Positions 1 through 8,352 of a stretch of 34,946 nucleotides of DNA are shown here, in pieces (the first letter of the stretch is position 1; the number at the start of each line of letters is the position of its first letter). The position numbers and the translations under genes were made by a program. A model generated the notes under the pieces. It did no database searches, was not told where the DNA came from, and saw only the letters and a list, made by a program, of their open reading frames with translations. Source of the DNA: Bifidobacterium breve. GTDB lineage: Bacteria; Actinomycetota; Acidimicrobiia; Acidimicrobiales; Microtrichaceae. The stretch is taken from the NCBI GenBank assembly GCA_945888825.1, contig CAMDAT010000003.1, positions 1-34,946 of the forward strand. The letters are read 5' to 3'.

Positions 1-855
1 TTGAAACCCAATAAGGGCGAACGTGGTGATGATCCGGACTGGCTGCGCTTTCGCCTGCTTGGCATGACCAACCCCGCGTATTTCGCAATGTGGGCGCGGC
101 GTCGAATCGATTTGTTTGGTGCGAGCAGTGATGACTTTGCTCAAGTCAAAATCAAGAATGCCCGCCACGGGCTGAACAATCCTTACGCTCGTTACCGCAA
201 AGAGGTCACTGCAGAAGCCATTGCAGCCTCGCCTACCGTTTCGAGTCCGCTGCGGTTGCTCGACATTTGCGCAACCTCAGATGGTGGCGCTGCAGTCGTG
301 CTCACCTCGATGGACTACGCCCGCAAGCATCTGAGCAGTTCAGCCGGATCGGCCGATCCGCTAGTCAAGGTTGCAGCTATTTCTACAGTGACGCCTACGT
401 TCCCGAACACGATCTTGGAAATGCCAAACTTTGCAACCGATTCCGCTGCCGGCATTTCGCGACCTGATCGTGGTTTCAAGCAGGCGATCGGCGACTCCGC
501 TTATGCGCAAGCCGGACTCGGCCCCGATGACGTTGACGTGGCGGAGGTCTATGACCTGTCTACTGCCCTTGAACTGGATTGGTATGAGGATCTCGGATTC
601 TGCGGGGTTGGCGAGGCCGAGAAAATTTTGCGTGATGGCGTCACAACCTTGGGCGGACGCCTGCCAGTCAACCTTTCAGGCGGTCTTGCCTGCTTTGGCG
701 AGGCCGTCCCGGCCCAAGCCCTTGCACAGGTCTGTGAACTCACTTGGCAGCTTCGCGGTACTGCCAAGGGTGCTCAAGCAGAGAACGCAAAGGTTGGAAT
801 CACTGCCAATCAGGGGCTTTTTGGGCACGGTTCCTCGGTGATTCTGACCCGCTAG
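1..855 (+). CDS. Thiolase-superfamily lipid-transfer protein-like, 5' truncated by window edge
   Basis: The frame is open from the first base, so the N-terminus probably lies outside the window. The 284 residues present compare with about 390 for the family. The segment CATSDGGAAVV matches the thiolase-fold region of SCP-x/Ltp-type proteins. The C-terminus has NLSGGLACFGEAVPAQA where biosynthetic thiolases carry a catalytic GHP histidine, and NQGLFGHGSSVIL where they carry the C-terminal active-site cysteine. It is therefore more likely a non-classical lipid-transfer/aldolase-like member acting on an acyl-CoA or sterol-type substrate than an acetyl-CoA acetyltransferase; the substrate cannot be read from the sequence. 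It ends in TAG, and a hairpin follows about 100 bases downstream. The next gene is unrelated (glycosyltransferase) and probably separately transcribed. Confidence 0.8.
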   Translation: MKPNKGERGDDPDWLRFRLLGMTNPAYFAMWARRRIDLFGASSDDFAQVKIKNARHGLNNPYARYRKEVTAEAIAASPTVSSPLRLLDICATSDGGAAVVLTSMDYARKHLSSSAGSADPLVKVAAISTVTPTFPNTILEMPNFATDSAAGISRPDRGFKQAIGDSAYAQAGLGPDDVDVAEVYDLSTALELDWYEDLGFCGVGEAEKILRDGVTTLGGRLPVNLSGGLACFGEAVPAQALAQVCELTWQLRGTAKGAQAENAKVGITANQGLFGHGSSVILTR

Positions 856-956
856 CTTCCGGCCAAAAACTTTTCTTTGAAAATGTTCAGGTTGGCTTGC
901 AGAGCCGCCGAGAACCTCTCTGGGAACACCTTGCCAGCAGATCTGGTCAGTACTGG

Positions 957-983
957 CTCGGGCACGAACTTTCGTAGCCCGAG
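957..983 (+). terminator. Hairpin downstream of the thiolase-like gene
   Basis: CTCGGGC (957-963) pairs perfectly with GCCCGAG (977-983). The inner ACGA and TCGT pair around a bulged A, giving a long stem with a small loop. CTTGTTG follows, with no real T tract. This fits a factor-independent-like terminator for the upstream gene; it is inferred from structure only. Confidence 0.45.
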
Positions 984-1037
984 CTTGTTGCTGCTCTAAA
1001 TCGTTAGGAGGCCGCTGTAGCTTCTACGATCTGACCC

Positions 1038-2345
1038 ATGACGGCTCCCGAGCAGGTATTGCCGAGACAGGTTTTGGTTGAGGTTACCGACACGATCTCG
1101 ATTGGATACACAACGGGGATTCAACGCGTTGTTCGCGAGATTATTCAAGGACTTCGCGGACCTATAGGCCATGGCCTGGAGATAGTTCCAGTGTTGAAAC
1201 CCTCTGCAAAAGGTAGCTACCGGTCGCTAACTGAAGAAGAACAGACTCGCCTTGAGGTGCATCCGCCTGGTGGGCGCGCCGGCAGACGGGCCGATAATTT
1301 TGGTTTCTTATCACCGCTAGTGCGGGTGCTTGGGGATCTTTCACTGGTTATCTGGACCCGGGTTCAGGTCGGCAAGTTCCTGCGAAAGCGGCGGGAACTT
1401 CACCCAGTGAACGCTGCGCTGGCCATTGGGACACCCCAACCAGGTTCGATTTTCCTTGACCTTGAAGGCTCTTGGTATGACCCCGAGCCGAGGTCGGAGT
1501 TGTTACCTCGCCTGCACGCCGATGGAGTCAGCAGCATGGTGCTCGTTCATGATGTCATGCCGATCGTGCACCCTGAATGGTTCGACCCGCGCCATATTGC
1601 AGTGTTTGAGTCTTGGATTCAGTCGCATCTTCAATGGAGCACCCGGTTTCTGACCAACTCGGAATGCACTTCTCGAGACCTGCGGTCAGTGGCGCTCAAG
1701 TTCGGCCGAACAGAGGAACTTGATGTAGTTGTCATCCCCTTGGGCGCTGATTATCAGGTGACTACATCAGTGCCGGTGGCGTTACCCGAACAAGTTGGCA
1801 GGTTTTTGTTGGTTGTTGGCACCCTTGAGCCGCGCAAGAACCAAAAACTTGTGCTCGATGCCTTCGATCAACTCAGCGAAGAGTTCCCCGATCTCTCGCT
1901 GGTTCTTGTTGGTAAAGAGGGGTGGATGGTGGACTCGCTCGTTGCGAGGATTCGTTCGCACCCGGAGTTTGAGCGCCGGCTCTGCTGGTTCGGAGGGATT
2001 GAGGACGCCGAGCTGAGTTGGCTGTACGGGAATGCTTTCTTGTCAGTCAACCCTTCCCTCTATGAGGGCCTCGGCGTTCCAGTGCTTGAGTCACTAGCTC
2101 ATGGCTGCGCCACTGTTGCATCCACAGGTGGTGCCCTACCCGAAGCTGGTGCAGGCTTTACCGAACTCATCGACCCGGCGGATGTAGCGGGTTTGGTGGC
2201 ACTCATTCGCCTTCATCTAACAAACCCTGATCACCACCAAGCCATGAAAGCTAAGGCCTCTATGTATCGTCCTCCGTCCTGGTCAGAGACGGCCGAAGTC
2301 GTGGCCACGGCTGTTCGAACGCTTCCGGCGCTGGTACTGCAATGA
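1038..2345 (+). CDS. Glycosyltransferase family 4 (GT-B fold)
   Basis: This 435-residue soluble protein would transfer a sugar from an activated donor onto an envelope glycan or lipid carrier at the inner face of the membrane. The C-terminal Rossmann half has the GT4 signatures GTLEPRKNQ (261-269) and the E-x7-E motif in LYEGLGVPVLESL (E343 and E351), which bind the donor nucleotide-sugar. The N-terminal half has YTTGIQRVVREI, typical of mannosyl/rhamnosyl-transferase-like members. The ATG is not preceded by a close Shine-Dalgarno site (an AGGAGG lies about 27 bases upstream). The stop overlaps the next start by 4 bases (ATGA), so it is translationally coupled to the GT-C gene. The exact donor and acceptor are unknown. 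Confidence 0.85.
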   Translation: MTAPEQVLPRQVLVEVTDTISIGYTTGIQRVVREIIQGLRGPIGHGLEIVPVLKPSAKGSYRSLTEEEQTRLEVHPPGGRAGRRADNFGFLSPLVRVLGDLSLVIWTRVQVGKFLRKRRELHPVNAALAIGTPQPGSIFLDLEGSWYDPEPRSELLPRLHADGVSSMVLVHDVMPIVHPEWFDPRHIAVFESWIQSHLQWSTRFLTNSECTSRDLRSVALKFGRTEELDVVVIPLGADYQVTTSVPVALPEQVGRFLLVVGTLEPRKNQKLVLDAFDQLSEEFPDLSLVLVGKEGWMVDSLVARIRSHPEFERRLCWFGGIEDAELSWLYGNAFLSVNPSLYEGLGVPVLESLAHGCATVASTGGALPEAGAGFTELIDPADVAGLVALIRLHLTNPDHHQAMKAKASMYRPPSWSETAEVVATAVRTLPALVLQ

Positions 2346-4099
2346 GTTCAGAAACCCCAGAAACTCCGCTAGCCGGGGCGGACCTCATAGAACCAGATCT
2401 CATAGAGCCTGATCTCATAGAACCAGACCTCGCTGAACCACCGGTTGATATGTGGCTGAAGGTGGTGGTGGGCATCGCAGTTCTCATCGGAATCGGACTG
2501 CGGTTTGCGCCGCGCTCTGGGATGTGGCTGGATGAGGCCCTATCGAGCAACATCGCCCAGTTGCCGCTCGCAGAGATTCCTTCGGCGCTACGACGCGACG
2601 GCCACCCACCGTTGTTTTACGTTCTGCTGCATGTTTGGACTTCGGTTGGTGGGATTTCGGATTGGTGGATCCGGGCTTTTTCTGGGGTGATTTCCGTGCT
2701 GACTCTGCCGCTCATGTACTTAGCCGGGCGGAGATTGGCACAACGCCGCGGTGCCGGGCCGTTAGGGGCGCAACGTACAGGACTGATCGCCCTGGCCGTA
2801 ACTGCTGTCTTGCCATTTGGTATTCGCTATGGATCCGAGGCACGCATGTACGCCTTAGTGATGGCCTTGTCTACTGCTGGCTATCTACTCGTGGATGCTC
2901 TCCTCACAGCGAGGTTTTCTGGAACCCGTCGCTGGCTGAGCTTTCTTGGGGCTGCGTTGCTTGCTTCGGCCCTGCTGTGGACCCACTACTGGTCACTCTG
3001 GTTGCTCGCTGCAGTTGGTCTGGTTGCGATCTTTCAAGCTTGGCGGGCATCGAGCCATGAGGGCAAGGTTGGGGCCCGACTGCTGATCGGAGCGCTTCTG
3101 CTGGGTGGGTTGAGCTTTGCTCCGTGGCTGCCCACTCTGCTCTATCAGTCTGCGCATACTGGTACCCCTTGGGGAGAGCGCTTTGGCCCCGCTTCTGTGG
3201 TGGTGCTGACGATCGTCGATTTCGCAGGGGCGAAGTACGGGATCGCGCATCTGTTTACCTACCTGCTTGTCCCGCTTCTGCTGCTCGCAGCCCTTGCTGT
3301 GATCCAGAAGGCTCGTGATTCACAAGGCAGAGCCACGCCGGGATCCGGTGAGCAGGTTGTGCTGACTGGATCTGTGCAGCCACGAATTCGCGCCGAGTTG
3401 TTGGTGATCCTGCTGACAATGAGTATTGGATGGGCAGCTATGACTGCTTCGAGTGGAACATTCTCCTCGCGATACGCATCGGGCATCTATCCACTGTTCT
3501 TGTTGAGTATTGCGGCCGGTATCGCAGTGATCCGTAGTCCTCGTGGGACGGCGCTGATGCTCGCTGTGGTGGTTCTGATTGGATCCTTTGGGGCGGTTGG
3601 GGCCATCGGTGGTGTGAGATCTCAGACGGGCCAGATTGCGGAGAAGATTCTGTCATCCGAGCCAAGTGCTTCGGCTCAGTCACCATCCGTGGTGATCGCA
3701 TGTCCTGACCAACTCGGCGTCTCGCTCCAGCGGGAGCTCGAGCTTGACCCGAGTGGAGGTTTGAGCAGCAGTGGAGGTTTGAGCAGCAGTGGAGGTTTGG
3801 GCAGCGAAGTGATTCCGTACCCGATGGGAGGGGATCCGCGGTTTGTGGATTGGGTGGATTATGCCGACCGGAATTCTGCTACTTCACCTGCGCAGTTCTT
3901 GGAAGAAGTCGCTGAGCGAATCCCAGACAATGCCACGGTGTACTTGGTGGAGAGTCCGACCTATCGGACCTTCGAGGGCCAATGCGACGCATTACTTGCC
4001 GCTCTCGCAGTGGAACGCGACCAGAGCCTGCTGCTGGCGATTGATGACACGGGGCTAGATGAGTCAGCCAATCTGTGGGCGTTTACGCCTCGGAACTGA
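2342..4099 (+). CDS. Polytopic GT-C glycosyltransferase (GT39/ArnT-like)
   Basis: This 585-residue membrane protein has about ten hydrophobic segments and a C-terminal extracytoplasmic domain. After a short acidic N-tail and the first membrane helix comes MWLDEALSSN with a D-E pair (64-65), then DGHPPLFY (86-93) and RYGSEARMYAL. These are the usual signatures of dolichyl/polyprenyl-phosphate-sugar dependent GT-C enzymes. It probably uses a polyprenyl-phosphate sugar on the outer face of the membrane. It overlaps the GT4 gene by 4 bases and is followed 15 bases later by a PIG-V-like gene, so the three form one envelope-glycosylation operon. Two in-frame tandem repeats, DLIEP near the N-terminus and GGLSSS near residue 475, fall in flexible regions and look recently expanded. 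Confidence 0.8.
   Translation: MSSETPETPLAGADLIEPDLIEPDLIEPDLAEPPVDMWLKVVVGIAVLIGIGLRFAPRSGMWLDEALSSNIAQLPLAEIPSALRRDGHPPLFYVLLHVWTSVGGISDWWIRAFSGVISVLTLPLMYLAGRRLAQRRGAGPLGAQRTGLIALAVTAVLPFGIRYGSEARMYALVMALSTAGYLLVDALLTARFSGTRRWLSFLGAALLASALLWTHYWSLWLLAAVGLVAIFQAWRASSHEGKVGARLLIGALLLGGLSFAPWLPTLLYQSAHTGTPWGERFGPASVVVLTIVDFAGAKYGIAHLFTYLLVPLLLLAALAVIQKARDSQGRATPGSGEQVVLTGSVQPRIRAELLVILLTMSIGWAAMTASSGTFSSRYASGIYPLFLLSIAAGIAVIRSPRGTALMLAVVVLIGSFGAVGAIGGVRSQTGQIAEKILSSEPSASAQSPSVVIACPDQLGVSLQRELELDPSGGLSSSGGLSSSGGLGSEVIPYPMGGDPRFVDWVDYADRNSATSPAQFLEEVAERIPDNATVYLVESPTYRTFEGQCDALLAALAVERDQSLLLAIDDTGLDESANLWAFTPRN
2381..2440 (+). repeat. 4 x 15 bp in-frame tandem repeat (DLIEP)
   Basis: Four consecutive 15-base units of the type GACCTCATAGAACCA encode DLIEP three times and DLAEP once in the cytoplasmic N-tail of the GT-C protein. 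The units differ only at a few positions, mostly silent. Confidence 0.9.
3752..3805 (+). repeat. 3 x 18 bp in-frame tandem repeat (Ser/Gly-rich)
   Basis: Three 18-base units begin AGTGGAGGTTTGAGC. The first two are identical and the third differs by one base. They encode a repeated SGGLSS linker in the extracytoplasmic part of the GT-C protein. Confidence 0.9.
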
Positions 4100-4114
4100 C
4101 AGATTCCGCCACCC

Positions 4115-5344
4115 GTGACTGCGCTCAATGAGTTGGAAGCAAGTAAGAGCAGTCTCTGGCGCGCTGGTCTCCCTGCTGTGTGTCTTGGCTGGGTCTGGGC
4201 ACGGCTGTGCATCGCTAGCGGGTTCCTGACTGCGCATCTTCTGGTGGACCGGCTCGAAACTCCTCGCGGATCAGAACAGATTCAGCAGGGATTGTTTACT
4301 TGGGACGGTGCGTTTTATCGGGGCTTGGCACAGCAGTGGTACACACGGCCGCTAGGGGGTGCAGGCAGCGGGCTGTCAGGAGAGGAGGCAAGGTTCTTTC
4401 CTGTCTACCCGGCTCTAGCGAAGGCTCTAGGCCCGCTCTTTGGCGGTCATGCCGATTGGGCGCTCATCGCTATCAGCAACATCGCTGCTTTTCTAGGAGC
4501 TTGGGTTCTTTGGAAGCTCGCAACCGAGGTTCTCCAAGGTCAAGACCAAGGGGAAGCGGCCCCAACACTCGGCCGGTCACTAGAAAGCCGGTCAGTGGGA
4601 GATCGGTCAGTGGGAGATCGGTCAGCAGTGCTCATCGCCATCTTCCCTGCGGCATTTGTACTGGCCTTTGCGTATTCCGAGGGTTTGGCTCTTCTTGTCG
4701 TTGCCGGAACCCTCTTGGCGCTACACCGACGCAATTTTGTTCTGGCTGGTCTCTTGGCACTCCTTGCGGCGGCTATTCGGCCGGTCGGCGGCCTGCTCTT
4801 GGTACCCATCGCGATTGAGTTGCTCCGTGCTCACCCTCGGCCCCGTTGGTGGAACTGGATTATTGGCCTGGGCGGACCATTCCTCGGCTTAGGGCTGGCT
4901 CTCATCTGGATTGAACAGTCCACGGGAGAATTACTACTCCCGTTACGTCTGCAGCGGCAGATTCGAGGAGGGTTCCAAGATCCCGTGACGCGGGTACTCG
5001 AACCGGTCGGCGAACTCATTCGAGGCAATTTTCGAGATGTCTACAACCTGGGCTTCATGATCGTGTTCTTGTTGCTCTTCATTTTCATGGTGCTCGGCGC
5101 ACGCAGCAGTGGTCCCAAGCTTCCGATCTCATGGATTGCATACTCAGGGGTATCGCTTCTCTTCATGCTCTCCTCCCAGGTGACGGATTCGCTCGGGCGA
5201 TACGGGCTTTTGGTAGTGCCGTTCATCGTGGCGCTCGCCCTGTGGGCGGATCGGCGGTGGCGAAAGCTAGCCGTTGGGATCGCATGCTCTGCTGGCTTGA
5301 TATGGCTGACAAGTGAGGCTCTTCTTGGTCGACTCGTTCCCTGA
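4115..5344 (+). CDS. PIG-V-like membrane mannosyltransferase (GT-C)
   Basis: This 409-residue polytopic protein resembles the bacterial PIG-V family, which transfers mannose (or another hexose) from a polyprenyl-phosphate donor on the outer side of the membrane. The first extracytoplasmic loop carries FTWDGAFYRGLAQQWY (W63-D64) followed by EEARFFPVYPALAKAL (90-105), the hallmark of the family; roughly nine more hydrophobic helices follow. The start is GTG, 15 bases after the preceding stop, so it is the last gene of the glycosyltransferase operon. A loop near residues 155-170 contains a tandem SVGDR repeat. Acceptor (lipoglycan, protein or wall polymer) is unknown. Confidence 0.8.
   Translation: MTALNELEASKSSLWRAGLPAVCLGWVWARLCIASGFLTAHLLVDRLETPRGSEQIQQGLFTWDGAFYRGLAQQWYTRPLGGAGSGLSGEEARFFPVYPALAKALGPLFGGHADWALIAISNIAAFLGAWVLWKLATEVLQGQDQGEAAPTLGRSLESRSVGDRSVGDRSAVLIAIFPAAFVLAFAYSEGLALLVVAGTLLALHRRNFVLAGLLALLAAAIRPVGGLLLVPIAIELLRAHPRPRWWNWIIGLGGPFLGLGLALIWIEQSTGELLLPLRLQRQIRGGFQDPVTRVLEPVGELIRGNFRDVYNLGFMIVFLLLFIFMVLGARSSGPKLPISWIAYSGVSLLFMLSSQVTDSLGRYGLLVVPFIVALALWADRRWRKLAVGIACSAGLIWLTSEALLGRLVP
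4591..4620 (+). repeat. 2 x 15 bp in-frame tandem repeat (SVGDR)
   Basis: Two identical 15-base units GTCAGTGGGAGATCG are followed by a partial third (GTCAGC). They encode SVGDR twice in a loop of the PIG-V-like protein. Confidence 0.85.
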
Positions 5345-5377
5345 AATGTGCAGATAGTCAAGGTTGGAACACACTTT

Positions 5378-5398
5378 TAAAACCGGCTTATGACGAAA
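5378..5398 (+). repeat. Left 21-bp inverted repeat arm
   Basis: TAAAACCGGCTTA followed by TGACGAAA. It matches the reverse complement of 6150-6170 at 20 of 21 positions. Confidence 0.85.
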
Positions 5399-5571
5399 AG
5401 CCGTCCCAAGGTAGACGCCGGGCAGACCTGACGGCATGAAAGACCACCAGCACTGAGGACGCTCAGCAGCATGGCCACCATCTCAGGACGCACAGCACTC
5501 AGGGCGGACAGCCCTAACGTCCGACAGCACTCACAACCACCAAAACACACGGCAAACAGCCCTCACTAATG

Positions 5572-5913
5572 TCAGTTGGTGCCGTTCGTTTGGCTGCGGG
5601 CCTTGGCCACTAGATCCTGTAGTCGGGCTCTGTGGCGGCGAACCGTCGTGTTCGGGCGATAGCGAGACTCATAGCGGCCTCGCCCGGTGCGCCGCACTCG
5701 ACCAAGGCGCAACTCGTAGCGCAGCACATCGGAGATGACTTTGTTGGGATCGCTCCCGCCAACGGTCAACCCGAGCTGCTCAAGTGCAGCTCGCAGCTCA
5801 GCAATGCTGCGTGGGCTCCTAGCCTCAGAGAGCAAAGTCAGCAGGCAATAGCGCAGATTTGCGCCGCGCAAATCATGGGGCCGCAGATAGGGCGCTCGAG
5901 GCGAGTAGTTCAT
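5572..5913 (-). CDS. Small winged-helix DNA-binding protein (hypothetical)
   Basis: This is a 113-residue basic protein. Residues about 18-85 read as a winged helix: a first helix (ANLRYCLLTLLSEA), an HTH (SIAELRAALEQLGLTV), a recognition helix (NKVISDVLRYELRLGR) and a wing (VRRTGRGRYESRY). The C-terminal tail is Arg/Lys-rich. The layout resembles HARE-HTH or restriction-associated winged helices, but I cannot assign a family with certainty. It lies alone between two inverted repeats and is probably a regulator or the DNA-binding factor of that element. The same frame stays open upstream of the ATG through the whole 15-bp repeat tract to about 6096, without an ATG, GTG or TTG. The repeat is therefore in the 5' region unless a rare start is used. 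Confidence 0.6.
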   Translation of the reverse strand: MNYSPRAPYLRPHDLRGANLRYCLLTLLSEARSPRSIAELRAALEQLGLTVGGSDPNKVISDVLRYELRLGRVRRTGRGRYESRYRPNTTVRRHRARLQDLVAKARSQTNGTN

Positions 5914-5937
5914 AGCGAGAGCCGCATTTGAGCGCCC

Positions 5938-6042
5938 GACAACACTGCGCTCAACACCGCCGCTCTCAACAACGCGACACCCAACAACACAGCGCCCAAC
6001 AACACGGCGCCCGACAACACAGCGCCCGACAACACAGCGCCC
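5938..6042. repeat. 7 x 15 bp minisatellite
   Basis: Seven contiguous 15-base units have the consensus RACAACACAGCGCCC. The last four are nearly identical and the first three diverged. The array begins 24 bases upstream of the ATG of the minus-strand winged-helix gene. It may affect that gene's expression through copy-number change. Confidence 0.9.
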
Positions 6043-6149
6043 GATGGGGTTCTTTTCACTTTGGATAAGTTCATCTCGGCAGTCTGTCCAGATTCAGCTC
6101 CGATGTCACCGGGGAGCGCAGCCCGCAGACGGCAGCCTTGCGGCTCTAC

Positions 6150-6170
6150 TTTCGTCGTAAGCCGGTTTTA
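6150..6170 (-). repeat. Right 21-bp inverted repeat arm
   Basis: This is the reverse complement of the left arm except for one transition (C for T after CGGCTTA, read on the minus strand). Confidence 0.85.
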
Positions 6171-6194
6171 TAAACAGTTCGCGGGCCCCTGCCC

Positions 6195-6245
6195 ACCCCG
6201 TTATTCAGGCAACCCCGTTATTCAGGCAACCCCGTTATTCAGGCA
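6195..6245. repeat. 3 x 17 bp direct repeat
   Basis: Three perfect copies of ACCCCGTTATTCAGGCA are followed by a degenerate partial copy (GCCCAGCAATTCAG). The array lies between the right inverted-repeat arm and the 3' end of the methyltransferase gene. Confidence 0.95.
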
Positions 6246-6255
6246 GCCCAGCAAT

Positions 6256-6957
6256 TCAGTGTTGGCGGCGGGCAACGGCCCAGGTGCCCCAGTGCGCTGT
6301 TGAAGCTGTCACCTCGAAGCTGCCACCGAGTTCGGAATCAGCTACCTGCGCTGCGAGTGCCCGAGCAATCCGGTCCGCTGACAAGTAGATCGGGGTTCGT
6401 TCTCCGATGGAGTTCACCCAAATCAACACCCCATCGGATGTCAGGACTCGAACCACCTCGTCGGCAAACAGCATCATGTTCACACAGGCCACAGCCGTAA
6501 CACTCCCAGTGGCGAATGGAAGTGCACTGGAATCCAACTGCAGCCTGCTCGCAAGTTCCTCTGGCAGCCGCTTCAGCATCTCAGCGGACAAATCCCCCGC
6601 AAGGACGTGCTCAAAATGCTGTTGCAGCAACACCGTGCCAGACCCAGTTCCAGCTCCAAGTTCGACCACAAGCCCAGAGGGAAGTTCGGAGCGTGTCAAC
6701 AGATCCTCGAGCACTACCTGACCCCGAGCTCGATTCCCAGACGCTGCCCAACCGGCCGCCATCTCATCGAAGAAACCGGCCACCTGCTTTGCAATTGCGG
6801 GCGTCCAACTGCGTGGATCATCTGCTACATCCTCGGTGATCTTCCGCATTGGATGCGAGCTGCCGATATCTTCTGGTGGCTCTCCAACTACCTCAAGCAG
6901 GGCAGGCAGGTACTGAACGCCGGCGCCCGTCATACCCCTACTCATACCGGGACTCAT
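6256..6957 (-). CDS. SAM-dependent class I methyltransferase
   Basis: This 233-residue protein has a Rossmann methyltransferase core. Motif I is VVELGAGTGSGT (97-108) and the acidic residue after it sits in AGDLSAEML (D122). Next come DSSALPFATGSVTAVACVNMM (motif II-like) and VRVLTSDGVLIWVNS (motif III). About 50 residues precede the core. The substrate is unknown; the fold matches UbiE/type 11 small-molecule methyltransferases. Its ATG overlaps the stop of serS by 4 bases (ATGA), so it is translationally coupled to the synthetase. The pairing may be regulatory convenience rather than a shared pathway. Confidence 0.8.
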   Translation of the reverse strand: MSPGMSRGMTGAGVQYLPALLEVVGEPPEDIGSSHPMRKITEDVADDPRSWTPAIAKQVAGFFDEMAAGWAASGNRARGQVVLEDLLTRSELPSGLVVELGAGTGSGTVLLQQHFEHVLAGDLSAEMLKRLPEELASRLQLDSSALPFATGSVTAVACVNMMLFADEVVRVLTSDGVLIWVNSIGERTPIYLSADRIARALAAQVADSELGGSFEVTASTAHWGTWAVARRQH

Positions 6958-8243
6958 ATCGGGGCTGAGATCGCCGTTGCACCTCGCATATAGGGCAGCA
7001 ACAATTCAGGGATTTTGATCGAACCATCCGGCTGCCGATAGGTCTCGACGATTGCCGCCCACACGCGTGGCACAGCTAGAGCGGAGCCATTCAGTGTGTG
7101 CAGGACCTCAGTCCCCTTCCCACCTTCGGGCTTGTAACGAAGATTGGCCCGGCGCGCTTGGTACTCCCCGAACCAAGAGACCGAACTCACCTCGAGCCAC
7201 TGGTCAACCCCTGGCGAGTACACCTCAATGTCAAAGGTGCGGGCTGCCGAATTACCGATGTCACCTGCGCAGAGATCCAATACCCGGTAGGCCAACCCAA
7301 GCTCCGCAATCAGACTCTCAGCTCGCAAGAGGATCTCGGCATGTAGGTCCGCTGCCTGTGCCGGAGTGGAATAAGCCAAAATCTCGACTTTGTCGAACTC
7401 ATGAACCCGCAACAGTCCACGGGTGTCCTTGCCTGCCGAGCCGGCCTCCCGCCGGAAACAGCTGGTATGAGCGCAGAACCGCAGAGGCAAGTCCGCCTCG
7501 GCCACGATCTCATCTTGGCCAAGAGAAGTCAGCGGAACTTCAGCAGTGGGAATGGCCCACAGGGCATCTCTATCCACCGCATAGGCCTCTTCAGAGAACT
7601 TCGGGAGATGGCCCGTAGCAATCATTGTTGCAGTGCGGACCAATGTTGGCGGGCGCACCTCTTCGTACAGGTCAACATTGCGATCAATCGCTAGCTGGCA
7701 CAGCGCCCGCACCAGCGCAGCTCCCTGCTTGCGGTACATCACAAACATTGATCCCGACATCTTGACTGCACGCTCAACGTCCAGAATCCCGAGCTGTTCA
7801 CCAATCTCCCAATGGGGCACTCGTTGACAGTCCACATACGAATCAGGCTGATACTGCTCAACTCGCAGAATCACATTGTCTTGTTCGCCGGCACCATCGG
7901 GACAATCTGCGGCTGGGAGATTAGGGATCCGCAGGAGTTGGTCACGGAGCAGAACCTGTAGTTCCTCGGCCCGAGCATCAAGCTGCTTCTCTTCTATGCC
8001 AAGCAGCCTGCTTTGCTCCTGAAGCTCCGTGGCCTCTTCTTGGCGTTGCTCGCGGAATAGTTTGCCCACCTCATTGGACAAAGCCCGAACCTCGGCTCGC
8101 AGCGAATCACGCTGGCCTGACAACGATCGCAACTCGGCATCGATGCCAGCAACCTCATCAATCACAGCAGTGTCTTGGCCTCGTCTTGCGAGCCCTGCTT
8201 TCACCTGGTCAATATCGGCGCGGATCATACGCACATCAAGCAT
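6954..8243 (-). CDS. serS: Seryl-tRNA synthetase
   Basis: This 429-residue cytoplasmic class II synthetase charges tRNA-Ser with serine. The N-terminal 30-105 region is a charged, heptad-like coiled coil (the tRNA-binding arm). The catalytic domain has the TAE serine-binding motif (233-235) in IPTAEVPL. Motif 2 is CFRREAGSAGKDTRG (262-276) followed by HEFDKVE. Motif 3 starts LNGSALAVPRVWAAIVE. Length is normal for bacterial SerRS. It is divergently arranged from the ABC-transporter gene at 8353 across about 110 bases that must hold both promoters. It is followed by an overlapping methyltransferase gene. Confidence 0.97.
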   Translation of the reverse strand: MLDVRMIRADIDQVKAGLARRGQDTAVIDEVAGIDAELRSLSGQRDSLRAEVRALSNEVGKLFREQRQEEATELQEQSRLLGIEEKQLDARAEELQVLLRDQLLRIPNLPAADCPDGAGEQDNVILRVEQYQPDSYVDCQRVPHWEIGEQLGILDVERAVKMSGSMFVMYRKQGAALVRALCQLAIDRNVDLYEEVRPPTLVRTATMIATGHLPKFSEEAYAVDRDALWAIPTAEVPLTSLGQDEIVAEADLPLRFCAHTSCFRREAGSAGKDTRGLLRVHEFDKVEILAYSTPAQAADLHAEILLRAESLIAELGLAYRVLDLCAGDIGNSAARTFDIEVYSPGVDQWLEVSSVSWFGEYQARRANLRYKPEGGKGTEVLHTLNGSALAVPRVWAAIVETYRQPDGSIKIPELLLPYMRGATAISAPI

Positions 8244-8352
8244 GAGTGGAACCTAGTTGGCATCGCGCAGCAGGCTGAACCTCATTGAGCATCCGTCCCA
8301 GAACTGCGAGCGGAACTGTGCCAGAGGCATAGGCGCGAAGTAGCGTCTCCTT

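Larger units (their letters stand above)
5378..6170. mobile_element. Segment bounded by 21-bp inverted repeats, carrying a winged-helix gene
   Basis: Bases 5378-5398 and 6150-6170 are inverted copies of one another with a single mismatch (core AAAACCGGCTTA then GACGAAA). They enclose 793 bases holding one small gene and a minisatellite. The inner flank of the left arm forms a further GCCGT/ACGGC hairpin. No transposase gene and no clear target-site duplication are visible. It could be a non-autonomous mobile unit, or a chance pair of structured repeats. The stretch 5399-5571, between the left arm and the gene, holds nothing else I recognise. Confidence 0.35.

Noticed and set aside
5938-6042. 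CRISPR array
   Set aside because: The 15-bp units are contiguous, with no unique spacers and no cas genes; it is a minisatellite.
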